Source: Vibrio hippocampi
GTDB lineage: Bacteria > Pseudomonadota > Gammaproteobacteria > Enterobacterales > Vibrionaceae
DNA: 64,000 bases
Assembly: GCF_921292975.1 (NCBI RefSeq)
Contig: NZ_CAKLCM010000003.1
Location: 930,001-994,000, forward strand
Direction of reading: 5' to 3'
This document shows, in pieces, positions 6,329 through 14,421 of this stretch; positions within the stretch are counted from its first letter, which is position 1, and each line of letters opens with the position of its first letter. Under the pieces are notes generated by a model. It was not told the DNA's origin. It searched no databases and saw only the letters and a list, made by a program, of their open reading frames with translations. The position numbers and the translations under genes were made by a program.

Positions 6329-6517
6329 CTACATGGAGGCGGTTAAGTCCACCAAAAACGGATCTTGCGCCTCTGCGGAAAAAGAGACACTTTGCGCCGC
6401 AAAAGTGACCGCAGACTGCGTGGGTTGCGTTTCAGAAGACGCGTTGTTACCGTCCTCGCTTTGACAACCCAATAGGCCAAAAAGTACGCACAATGTCATT
6501 TGTTGTTTAAATTGCAT
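6329..6517 (-). pseudogene. Truncated lipoprotein, paralogue of the RCC1-repeat lipoprotein N-terminus
   Basis: 62 codons: a lipoprotein signal with lipobox LLGC, then a polar stretch and SAVTFAAQSVSFSAEAQDPF followed by LVDLTASM. The neighbouring large lipoprotein has the same order: lipobox FGC, then LPVTINAQNFVVTSEFGQSL and TVDL. The small frame therefore looks like the first tenth of a related protein cut off near the repeat at 6306. A short secreted peptide cannot be excluded. TAATATTTACCT lies upstream, with no strong ribosome-binding site. Confidence 0.6.
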
Positions 6518-6546
6518 AATATTTACCTAATAACAAAACCGTCAGA

Positions 6547-6590
6547 ACAGGCACAGAGATGTGGTCATCACCGTGCCTGTCCCTTTTGAC
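6547..6590. repeat. Inverted ACAGGCAC / GTGCCTGT pair (REP-like)
   Basis: ACAGGCAC (6547-6554) and GTGCCTGT (6583-6590) form a perfect 8-bp stem, followed by CCCTTTTGACT. It uses the same word as the single copies at 5507 and 6306, so those may be half elements. It lies between the truncated and the full-length lipoprotein genes. Confidence 0.55.
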
Positions 6591-6641
6591 TCTATAATTG
6601 GGTCCATCAATAAAAGGCAAGCTGTGTTATAACAGGCTTAA

Positions 6642-9600
6642 TTAGTCACAGTGAGTGACATCAACACCTGATGCATCTCCACCGTAGTCGGCACCTCCCC
6701 ATGCGACCACGCTACCATCCTCCTTCAAGGCGGCAAAAGCGTATTCATTACTGGTAATGGAGAGCACATTCTCTAGCTGACCATCCCCGCCAGTGATGTT
6801 ACCTGCGCTGGCATCTCCACCGTCGTCGGCATCTCCCCATGCGACCACAGTACCATCCTTTTTCAAGGCGGCAAAAGCGAAGCCATTAGTAGTAATGGAG
6901 ACCACATCTTCAAGCTTCCCATCGCCGCCGGTAATGTTACCTGCGCTGGCATCTCCACCGTAGTCGGCATGTCCCCATGCGACCACAGTACCATCCTCTT
7001 TCAAGGCGGCAAAAGCCCGACCTCTTAATGCATCACTAGTAATGGAGACCACATTCTCTAGCTGACCATCCCCGCCAGTGATGTTACCTGCGCTGGCATC
7101 TCCACCGTCGTCATCCCATCCCCATACGACCACAGTACCATCCTTTTTCAAGGCAGCAAAAGCAGATCTAGCACCAGTAATGGAGACCACATTCTCTAGC
7201 TGACCATCCCCGCCAGTGGTGTTACCTGCGACGGGGTATCCGCCGAAGCCCCTATTTCCCCATCCGACCACGGTGCCATCCTCTTTCAAGGCGGCAAAAG
7301 CAGATCTAATAACAGTAATGGAGACCACATTCTCTAGCTGACCATCCCCGCCAGCGGTGTCTTCGATATCACCCACATAGCCCCATGCGACCACAGTACC
7401 ATCCTTTTTCAAGGCGACAAAACCGTTTTCTTTAGCGGTAATGGAGACCACATTCTCTAGCTGACCATCCCCGCCAGTGATGTTACCTGCGCTGGCATCT
7501 CCACCGTAGTCGGCTGCTCCCCATGCGACCACAGTGCCATCCTTTTTCAAGGCGGCAAAAGCTCTCTCATTAGCAGTAATGGAGACCACATTCTCTAGCT
7601 GACCATCCCCGCCAGTGATGTTACCTGCGCTGGCATCTCCACCGTAGGCGGCATTTCCCCATGCGACCACAGTACCATCCTCTTTCAAGGCGGCAAAAGC
7701 CTGACCACGACCATAACCAGTAATGGAGACCACATTCTCTAGCTGACCATCCCCGCCAGTGATGTTACCTGCGCTGGCATCTCCGCCACTGTCGCCATAT
7801 CCCCATGCGACCACGGTGCCATCCTCTTTCAAGGCGGCAAAAGCGTCACCATTACCAGTAATGGTGACCACATTCTCTAGCTGACCATCCCCGCCAGTGA
7901 TGTTACCTGCGCTGGCATCTCCACCGTAGTCGGCTGCTCCCCATGCGACCACAGTGCCATCAGGCTTTAAGGCTGAAAAAGCGTCCATAGTTGAAAAAAT
8001 ATCAGCATATCCAAAAAACGCTTTTGTCTCTACGGTGAGTCCATCTACTGTTGCGGTAACCGTGACCGCGCCTGACGTGCTATCTTGTACACCAAAATCA
8101 AACTGACCATTGGCATCGGTGAAGTAGTTGTCTCCTGGCACAGCGGGACTAAATGCCGCTGTGGTGGGCGTTGGTGACAGTGACTGATGGATATACTCAT
8201 TCGCGTATGGACCAAAGGGAGTCGTTACGGTTGTCTTATATTCCAGCGTGTCACCGGGAACAGCACAGCGCGAACTGCTGGTTAATGCAATGCTGAACTC
8301 CCCCTTATAACAGGACACAAAATACGCCTCGCCACTGGTAACGGTAGAAATAGTGCCATCGTCTAAATTTACAATGCGATAGTCTGGCGCTAACACTGTC
8401 CCATCGTTGGCAAGGTAGTGATAAGCCATCGGCCAATCTTTTAACGTTTGTGGTTTTCCTGCGGGGTTATTGACCAAATCTTGCAACTGCTGCGTCGTCG
8501 GTAGACTTGCGCCTAATGATTGGCAATAACCGATGGCTTCATTGGGGTAATAACCAGCGATATCAATCGCGGGGGAATAACTGCTATCGGTCAATAATTC
8601 TGAATACACCGTATTTGAATAGAGCGACTCAAGAACACTCTTCGGCGCGGTATAATACTGTGTAACACTCAGTTCAATCGCTTCCCAACCCGGCAACTGG
8701 TCGGCATCACCAACGGCAACACGGAGTATGCCCATTTCTGTCCCGCCTTTGCCGTCATCAATCATATAGCTGACATCATGGTAGCGGTTTTCGCTGGCTT
8801 TAAAGTTGATATTTTTTTCATTCCATGCCGCTGAAGCGATGGCGACCGAGGCATAAAATGCATCGACGCGATTGAGACCGTAATCATTGCCGTCATGATC
8901 GGTTTTAACACATGTGGTGATATCAAGAGCGGTTTCTATGTTGGGCGGCACAACGAACGGGTAATAACAGGTTGGAATAAGGGTAACACCTTGGTTGTGG
9001 CTCTCTCCGACCACAATATCAAGAATCCCCAGCTTGTTGGTATTGGTGCTCGTATTGGTATACGTAAACAAAATACGGTCATGACCCACGGTTGCCGCCG
9101 GGGTGTAGTCTAAGGTTTGAGTGGCGGAGGAAATGGTCACGCCACCCGCATAAGGATAAGCATGAGAATAGGTAGACAACAGGGTAAAGCCGGTAAGCAC
9201 CTCTCCTGCATCAGCAAGCAAGGCGGCAATATCAATGGTTTGAACACCGCCATCGACCAACACAGCGGCACTGATGGGCATCATATCGAGTACCGTTACG
9301 GTGGCTCGCGGTGAGGGAGCAACCAAACGCATCACCCCAGAGACCACAGAATCATTAGTAATCGGTGCTGCACTGGTGACGGTATAACGATAATCGCACA
9401 CTGCTGTCGCTGACTCTGACAGGGGCGAAATCAAAAGACTCGCGTTGTGTATTTTTGGCGTTGCACAATCGGCACTGGTGTCGGTTAAGCGCTCGATGCT
9501 ACTCACCGTAAAGGCACTTTTATCAGACACCGCAACCTTATTATCAAGGTCGACAGTTAATGATTGACCAAACTCTGAGGTAACAACAAAGTTTTGTGCA

Positions 9601-9716
9601 TTAATCGTCACCGGTAATGCCTCGACTACTAGGTTGCTATTATCTTTTTCCGATTCAGACTGACAGCCAAAAACACTAAACAGTAAGAATAATATTATAT
9701 ATTTTTTAATTTTCAT
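6642..9716 (-). CDS. Large surface lipoprotein with Ig-like region and ten RCC1-like repeats
   Basis: 1024 residues from the ATG at 9716 (an in-frame GTG lies four codons earlier). The signal ends in the lipobox VFGC, so the mature protein is lipid-anchored. About 25-330 is a beta-rich region of Ig-like or cadherin-like character. About 380-490 has a cysteine-paired domain (YPNEAIGYCQSLG, AYFVSCYKG). About 490-570 is a Big_1-like domain (AVPGDTLEYKTTV, DANGQFDFGV). From about 575 to the end there are ten units of about 46 residues of the form FAALKxDGTVVAWG..GGDGQLENVVSI, an RCC1-type propeller pattern. The last unit is cut short. Function is unknown, with adhesion or binding likely. It ends near REP-like elements and has a truncated paralogue beside it. 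Confidence 0.85.
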   Translation of the reverse strand: MKIKKYIILFLLFSVFGCQSESEKDNSNLVVEALPVTINAQNFVVTSEFGQSLTVDLDNKVAVSDKSAFTVSSIERLTDTSADCATPKIHNASLLISPLSESATAVCDYRYTVTSAAPITNDSVVSGVMRLVAPSPRATVTVLDMMPISAAVLVDGGVQTIDIAALLADAGEVLTGFTLLSTYSHAYPYAGGVTISSATQTLDYTPAATVGHDRILFTYTNTSTNTNKLGILDIVVGESHNQGVTLIPTCYYPFVVPPNIETALDITTCVKTDHDGNDYGLNRVDAFYASVAIASAAWNEKNINFKASENRYHDVSYMIDDGKGGTEMGILRVAVGDADQLPGWEAIELSVTQYYTAPKSVLESLYSNTVYSELLTDSSYSPAIDIAGYYPNEAIGYCQSLGASLPTTQQLQDLVNNPAGKPQTLKDWPMAYHYLANDGTVLAPDYRIVNLDDGTISTVTSGEAYFVSCYKGEFSIALTSSSRCAVPGDTLEYKTTVTTPFGPYANEYIHQSLSPTPTTAAFSPAVPGDNYFTDANGQFDFGVQDSTSGAVTVTATVDGLTVETKAFFGYADIFSTMDAFSALKPDGTVVAWGAADYGGDASAGNITGGDGQLENVVTITGNGDAFAALKEDGTVVAWGYGDSGGDASAGNITGGDGQLENVVSITGYGRGQAFAALKEDGTVVAWGNAAYGGDASAGNITGGDGQLENVVSITANERAFAALKKDGTVVAWGAADYGGDASAGNITGGDGQLENVVSITAKENGFVALKKDGTVVAWGYVGDIEDTAGGDGQLENVVSITVIRSAFAALKEDGTVVGWGNRGFGGYPVAGNTTGGDGQLENVVSITGARSAFAALKKDGTVVVWGWDDDGGDASAGNITGGDGQLENVVSITSDALRGRAFAALKEDGTVVAWGHADYGGDASAGNITGGDGKLEDVVSITTNGFAFAALKKDGTVVAWGDADDGGDASAGNITGGDGQLENVLSITSNEYAFAALKEDGSVVAWGGADYGGDASGVDVTHCD
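6660..7990 (-). repeat. Tandem array of about 138-bp coding repeats
   Basis: The RCC1-like units are near-identical at the DNA level. The segment CTAGCTGACCATCCCCGCC recurs roughly every 139-144 bp, with one unit shortened to about 120 bp. Only a hypervariable patch of 3-8 codons differs between units. This points to recent amplification or gene conversion. Confidence 0.9.
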
Positions 9717-9906
9717 TATATTTTCCACATCCCACCTATATAACAGCCAAACTTTTCAGATATCCGTGCAAGTTCAAATGTATCCACCGTCACGACAAAA
9801 CCTTCACAGCCTGTCATGCAAAAAAAAACGGTTGCATCATGCTATTTATTTAAACCCTCCTTGCTAATTTAATTAACGTAAGTTAGTGCAAACCAAAACC
9901 CAAAAA

Positions 9907-9940
9907 GGACAGACCTATTATGTATATTCCTGTCCCGACT
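9907..9940. repeat. Inverted GGACAG / CTGTCC pair (REP-like)
   Basis: GGACAG (9907-9912) and CTGTCC (9930-9935) face each other, and the right arm continues CCTGTCCCGACT. It lies in the 421-bp gap upstream of the large lipoprotein. That gap otherwise holds an A-rich tract and the terminator at 10023. Confidence 0.45.
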
Positions 9941-10022
9941 CGTGCTTATTTAATTTATCCAGGTGAGACGATTAATTTAAATTATTATATGTGTGAGCCA
10001 ATGGTTTTGATATACCCTATAA

Positions 10023-10060
10023 AAATGGGGATCTTAGCGTGACTGAGATCCCCATTTATA
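10023..10060. terminator. Bidirectional hairpin terminator
   Basis: AAATGGGGATCT (10023-10034) and AGATCCCCATTT (10046-10057) form a perfect 12-bp stem with A- and T-rich flanks. It lies upstream of the SPOR-like gene and of the leftward lipoprotein, so no neighbouring gene obviously ends here. It may mark a lost gene or insulate the two promoters. Confidence 0.65.
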
Positions 10061-10137
10061 TTAATGGTATGTAGTGGTTAAATTAACTTCGCAGGTACGA
10101 CAATCACTTTATATTAACTGACATAAGGAACGAAGGA

Positions 10138-10962
10138 ATGGGTTTAATAATAAATCGGAGTGATAAGTTAATTGTGTTGGTTTTTGTGTTTCTTTTATTG
10201 CCTTCAATGGCGCTTGCCTGTGAGATAGAAAAGGGAGATATCGTGGCACTTTACTCCCCATCCTGCCCTATTAACACTGCCTCTTCCCGTTCTGCTAAAC
10301 CTGTTTTTATTCAGTTTAAATTTTCAGGCAAAAGCCTTATTCGTGTAGCTAAAGAGCTTGAGTATGTGCACCAGCGTCTTAATGTGGGCGTTGCCGCTCA
10401 AGCTGTTGCTACTCAAAAAGTGGGTAAAGGTTATCGGTTATTGTTAGGCCCAATTCAATCAAAAGAAGTAGCACATTTTACTCAAGGGCTAAAGTCATTA
10501 GGCTATGACAGCACATTATTAAGAACGGTACCACAAAGTCGCACTGCAGATGTCCTTCCTTCTCCGCCTGTTGCTGAAACTTCACCTCCTGTCATTACTC
10601 CCCCACTGCCAGTGACTCCACCAGTCGACCTTGAACACACTTATGTCAAGGTGCTTGGTGAAATAGAAGGGCGTAAACTGCTAGCTATGATGGACTCTGA
10701 CGCTAAACTGATAAGAACAACCTACCCCAACGCTTTATCGATTTGTACCAAATTAGGCAAGGCAGTGACTATAGCCAGTCAGGATGAATATGTAGCGCTG
10801 CTATCTTCAGATCAAGCTCTGTTTATGTTGGGAGAAGGCATTATTATCCCTTTCTGGCTTAATGAAACGTGGGTTGTCACACGTTTAGAAAGACAGGTTC
10901 AAAAACTTAGGGCTACTACAAGGGTTCATTATGGTGTTGTGTGTAGTGTAGCGGTTCAGTAG
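10138..10962 (+). CDS. Periplasmic SPOR-like domain protein
   Basis: 274 residues. A signal peptide (LIVLVFVFLLLPSMALA) is followed by a SPOR-like domain at about 50-135: VFIQFKFSGKSLIRVAKELE, VGKGYRLLLGPI, ALKS-type ending LKSLGYDSTLLRTV. SPOR domains bind septal peptidoglycan. A proline-rich linker (about 142-168) leads to a C-terminal domain, YPNALSICTKLGKAVTIASQ onward, with a late Cys (GVVCSV). That domain has the same spacing as the YPN..C..LG..T and V-x-C pattern in the neighbouring lipoprotein. GGAACGAAGGA precedes the ATG. The gene stands alone. The SPOR call is by pattern, so moderately sure. Confidence 0.7.
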   Translation: MGLIINRSDKLIVLVFVFLLLPSMALACEIEKGDIVALYSPSCPINTASSRSAKPVFIQFKFSGKSLIRVAKELEYVHQRLNVGVAAQAVATQKVGKGYRLLLGPIQSKEVAHFTQGLKSLGYDSTLLRTVPQSRTADVLPSPPVAETSPPVITPPLPVTPPVDLEHTYVKVLGEIEGRKLLAMMDSDAKLIRTTYPNALSICTKLGKAVTIASQDEYVALLSSDQALFMLGEGIIIPFWLNETWVVTRLERQVQKLRATTRVHYGVVCSVAVQ

Positions 10963-11309
10963 AACTGATAAGACGTGATAAACAGCCCCTACAGGCAGCT
11001 GTGGTAGTATCAGGGTATTCCGTATTTTATGACAGTGCCAGTCCCAACTTGTGTGCAACACTTCTTTCTGTTCTTCTGAGTACCCACGCCCTGTCAAACG
11101 AATACCAAAATAGACAAGCTTTCTAACATGCCAGTTACGACTTTGTTCTTACAACTTTGCGGCTACCTTTATGACGAGTTTTTGACGAGCAACAATGAAA
11201 GCGTCGATCCTATATCTTCGACCATGGATACGCATATTCGCTCACACCTGCCCCGACTTCTTTTCGATAAGATGACCACTTACGAACAAAAAGCGTTGGA
11301 GGTTTGATT
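10963..11309. other. Intergenic region with degenerate repeat words
   Basis: No gene seen. GTGCCAGTCCCAACTTGTG (11035-11053), ATGCCAGTTACGACTTTG (11128-11145) and CACCTGCCCCGACTTC (11245-11260) look like decayed members of the ATGCCTGTCCCGACTT family. The Dcu promoter must lie in the right part. Confidence 0.4.
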
Positions 11310-12632
11310 ATGTTTTATGTACATATGCTCCTGTTATTAATGATTATATTTATTGGTATCCGCCATGGAGGCATTGCCTTTGGATTGCTTGGCGGGCTTG
11401 GGGTATCCATACTCGCCTTTGTATTCGGGGTTGCTCCGGGAACGCCGCCTATCAGCGTTATGCTGATTATTCTTGCCGTTGTCGCAGCTTCTGCCACATT
11501 AGAAGCGACGGGAGGCTTAAAGCTGCTGGTGAAGTTTGCTGAGCGTCTACTGCGCAAACACCCCAGCCAAATCGTTTTTCTCGGTCCATTATGTACCTAT
11601 TCCCTAACCGTTCTGGTTGGTACTGGTCACTCTGTCTACCCTCTGTTACCCGTTATCTACGATGTCGCTTATAAAAAAGGGATTCGCCCCGAAAGACCCA
11701 TGGCCATGGCAACCGTCGCTTCCCAGATGGGGATCACTGCTAGCCCAATCGCTGCTGCCGCTGCTGTGGTTATGGCAACAGCAGCCGATAACAACTTAGA
11801 TATCAGCTTGATTAACGTACTATTGGTCACTATTCCTGCCACATTAGTAGGTGTATTAGTGGGTTGTTTGTGGAGCTTGAAACGTGGCATTGATTTAGAC
11901 CAAGATCAGACCTTTATTGAGCGATGCCAAGATCCGGAATTTAAAGCTCAGCTCATTGACATCAACGAAGAAAATGAAGACGAGCAACACGCGGGAAAGC
12001 AGGCAAAAAAAGGCTTGGGAATTTTCTTGGCGGGGATCGTCACCGTTATTTTTGTCGCCATGTTTGGCAGGGATCTCTCCTTATTACCTGATGGTGTGAA
12101 GATGTCGGTCGCCATTCAGTTCCTTATGCTCTCGGTTGGTGCTCTGATCTTGCTGACGACAAAAGTTGAGCCTAAAAAGATCGTGCAGAGCAATGTATTT
12201 ATTGCTGGTATGACGGCTGTGATCATCATCTTCGGTATCGCTTGGATGAGCGACACCATTATTGCTTTCCACAAGCCCTACCTTATCAGCCTAGTCAGTG
12301 ACTTGGTTGCCGCGCACCCATGGACATTTGCGATTGCGATGTTTGTTGTCTCAGTCTTTTTAAAGAGCCAAGCCGCGGTACTCACTATTATGCTCCCGCT
12401 TGGATTTGCGATGGGAATTCCTGCACCGGTTTTAATTGGTGTGCTACCTGCGTGCTATGCTTACTTCTTTTTCCCATTCTATCCAAGTGATTTAGCCGCC
12501 ATCACCTTCGACCGCTCAGGGACGACTCAGATAGGCAAATACGTTCTAAACCACAGTTTCTTACTGCCCGGTTTTATTGGCGTCATTACTGCTACAACTG
12601 TTGGTTATGTTATTTCAACCACAATTAATTAA
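11310..12632 (+). CDS. Anaerobic C4-dicarboxylate transporter, DcuA/DcuB family
   Basis: 440 residues with 10-12 hydrophobic segments. The family signatures are plain: LGLLGGLG-type start, VVAASATLEATGGL, GTGHSVYPLLPVIYDVA, IRPERPMAMATVASQMG, ASPIAAA, FYPSDLAAITFDRSGTT. DcuA/DcuB exchange fumarate, malate or aspartate for succinate across the inner membrane, mainly during anaerobic growth. The ATG at 11310 has GGAGG 7 nt upstream, and the TTG six bases earlier is less likely. A terminator follows, so it is a single-gene unit. DcuA and DcuB cannot be told apart from sequence alone. Confidence 0.92.
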   Translation: MFYVHMLLLLMIIFIGIRHGGIAFGLLGGLGVSILAFVFGVAPGTPPISVMLIILAVVAASATLEATGGLKLLVKFAERLLRKHPSQIVFLGPLCTYSLTVLVGTGHSVYPLLPVIYDVAYKKGIRPERPMAMATVASQMGITASPIAAAAAVVMATAADNNLDISLINVLLVTIPATLVGVLVGCLWSLKRGIDLDQDQTFIERCQDPEFKAQLIDINEENEDEQHAGKQAKKGLGIFLAGIVTVIFVAMFGRDLSLLPDGVKMSVAIQFLMLSVGALILLTTKVEPKKIVQSNVFIAGMTAVIIIFGIAWMSDTIIAFHKPYLISLVSDLVAAHPWTFAIAMFVVSVFLKSQAAVLTIMLPLGFAMGIPAPVLIGVLPACYAYFFFPFYPSDLAAITFDRSGTTQIGKYVLNHSFLLPGFIGVITATTVGYVISTTIN

Positions 12633-12652
12633 TTGTTACTAAGATTAAGAAC

Positions 12653-12693
12653 CCCGTTGCTCTTAGCCATATAAGAAAGCAACGGGATTTTTA
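12653..12693 (+). terminator. Terminator of the Dcu transporter gene
   Basis: CCCGTTGCT (12653-12661) and AGCAACGGG (12678-12686) form a perfect 9-bp stem followed by ATTTTTATTT. Confidence 0.8.
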
Positions 12694-12705
12694 TTTATAC
12701 GGCGG

Positions 12706-12798
12706 CTAATAGCGATGCTCACTTTTACCCGATAGCATAAGTTGAGAGCCAAAGAACACCAGTTTAATTCCCACACTCAGTGCCGCTACCAGTTCACC
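12706..12798 (-). pseudogene. C-terminal remnant of an HdeD-like membrane protein
   Basis: Thirty codons and a TAG read GELVAALSVGIKLVFFGSQL then MLSGKSEHRY. They match the last 30 residues of the intact protein encoded at 20896-21501, which ends LFGFELMLSGKSEYRY. An in-frame stop (12799-12801) immediately precedes the fragment, and no further homology is visible upstream. It is a dead partial copy. The two copies bracket the signalling operon at 13.4-20.9 kb, which suggests duplication or insertion. Confidence 0.8.
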
Positions 12799-12941
12799 CT
12801 ACCGAATCACCCAATCATCTCGTTGCCACAAATCACTGCTCGCCCTTTAACCAAATCCATATAAATCGACATGCTTATAAAATATGCTTGGAAGGATTCA
12901 CCATTCCTTCACATGTTGTCCTTGATATTAAGTCATCTAGA

Positions 12942-12978
12942 ACCTCTGAACTCTGCATCTTGAGGTAACTTGAGTATA
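12942..12978 (+). repeat. Vibrio-type intergenic palindrome, half copy
   Basis: Contains ACCTCTGAACTCTGCATCTT then GAGGTAACTTGAGTATA. It is related to the fuller copies at 47643-47693 and 63163-63210. The left arm (TATACCC..GTTACC) is missing here. Confidence 0.7.
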
Positions 12979-13366
12979 TGCGTCATCAAAACCCCACCAC
13001 CAATGCATATTGTCTAACGACGAATTTAACGCTATCCCATTAAAATCCATCATTTTTTTGTAGATTTAACTACTGAACATATTGAGATGATCTATAGTAT
13101 TAAGTACCGGGATTATTCCGACTGCCGACGTGATGACGTTCGTTACATTGGCGGTTTAAAGGAAGGAATAGTCCAGAACAAGAATGAGCTGAACAACTTT
13201 CAGCCTAGACTCAGAGCTAAAAGTTACTTTTATCTGCTTGCTCCGCACTTTCAACAACTGTGCGCGAGATGTATGTGAATACCTCAGCAGAATTAACTAT
13301 GCCACTTATTGTTTAATCTATTTGCGGGTTCCTACAATTCGATGTGGAAGCGTAACTTAATGGATA
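12979..13366. other. Intergenic region upstream of the signalling operon
   Basis: No gene is supported here. Short open frames at 13087-13278 and 13309-13497 lack ribosome-binding sites and family resemblance. The promoter of the kinase operon should lie in this stretch, and I see no clear operator. Confidence 0.4.
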
Positions 13367-14383
13367 TTGGATTGCAGCGTGAACGACATATTACTCGGAA
13401 AATGGTCAGTAGACAGAAACGGAAACTTCACCGAGGTTTCTGCACCAACTCTGCGGATATTAGGATTGTCATCCGGTGCGTCAATCACCCTTGCTGACTA
13501 TGTGTGCATGATTTCAGAAAAGGATAGACAGACCTATCTCGATGCTCGTTATGACGCTTATCAACATGGTGAGCTGAAAATGGATTACCGATTAGTGATA
13601 AACGGACAGGTTAAATGGATACGTGAAGTCAGTCAGTTCGATATTCAATCAGACAATAGCGATAAACCGGCAACGACTCTTATTCAGGATATCAGCGAGT
13701 TTAGAATGAACGGCACTGGCGATAGTGCTAAGCAACTCTCGGGAGTGAGCCGTGAACTTGCATCTTCGATGCTCGCCATTTCTGAACAAGAACGGAAAAA
13801 GGCAGCCAAAGCCTTACACGATGATGTCAGTCAAAGACTGGCGGTGGTTTCCATCGAACTCGGTTCAGTGAACGATGCTGAAGCACCCACGACCACCATT
13901 CACAAAGTCAAAAAAATCAAATCAGACTTAGTGTCAATTTCTGACGAAATCCACAAACTATCGCGACAGCTTTACCCGTCCGTGATTGAGCACTTAGGCT
14001 TTGTAGAAGCGCTAAGGTCAGAAATCGACAATTTCCAGCGTAGAGAACGAATTGATGCAAAGTTTATCACCGATATTGAATCAATCACTATTGAAAGAAA
14101 AGTCGAGCTTGCCCTATTCAGAATGGTTCAAGAGGCATTGAGCAACATAGCCATGCACTCCGAAGCTTACCTTGTCTCAGTAAAACTGACACAGGTTGAT
14201 GACTGTTTGCTACTTCAAATAGAAGACAATGGCATGGGGTTTGACGTTGAAAATAACCAAGAAAAAACAGGACACGGGCTGAGAAGCATGGATGCTAGAG
14301 CGCGGTTTATTAATGCTCGACTTTCCATCTCATCCAAGGAATTTCAAGGCACCAAAATAGAACTCATTGTGCCGCTGTCCTAA
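13367..14383 (+). CDS. Cytoplasmic PAS / HisKA_3 sensor histidine kinase (NarX-like core)
   Basis: Up to 338 residues. A PAS-like region fills about 10-110 (VDRNGNFTEVSAPTLRILGL, WIREVSQ). The HisKA_3 dimerisation box has the phospho-His at 151 (AKALHDDVSQRLAVVSIELG), and a HATPase_c domain follows (DNGMGFD, GHGLRSM). No membrane segment is seen. Such kinases phosphorylate NarL/FixJ-type regulators. No ATG fits the frame: an in-frame stop at 13358 leaves TTG 13367 or GTG 13379 as the start, and the GTG has a slightly better upstream GGA. It leads a four-gene run with the next three genes. Its kinase core is clearly paralogous to that of the 38.4 kb kinase. Confidence 0.85.
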   Translation: MDCSVNDILLGKWSVDRNGNFTEVSAPTLRILGLSSGASITLADYVCMISEKDRQTYLDARYDAYQHGELKMDYRLVINGQVKWIREVSQFDIQSDNSDKPATTLIQDISEFRMNGTGDSAKQLSGVSRELASSMLAISEQERKKAAKALHDDVSQRLAVVSIELGSVNDAEAPTTTIHKVKKIKSDLVSISDEIHKLSRQLYPSVIEHLGFVEALRSEIDNFQRRERIDAKFITDIESITIERKVELALFRMVQEALSNIAMHSEAYLVSVKLTQVDDCLLLQIEDNGMGFDVENNQEKTGHGLRSMDARARFINARLSISSKEFQGTKIELIVPLS

Positions 14384-14421
14384 GAGTAATACACGGAATC
14401 AACCAACGTAGGGAAACGATA

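Noticed and set aside
8895-9314. Open frames on the plus strand within the large lipoprotein gene
   Set aside because: They are antisense shadows with no ribosome-binding site and no family resemblance, while the minus-strand frame is clearly coding.
13087-13497. Two short open frames before the first kinase
   Set aside because: No ribosome-binding site and random-looking composition. The second overlaps the kinase start in another frame.
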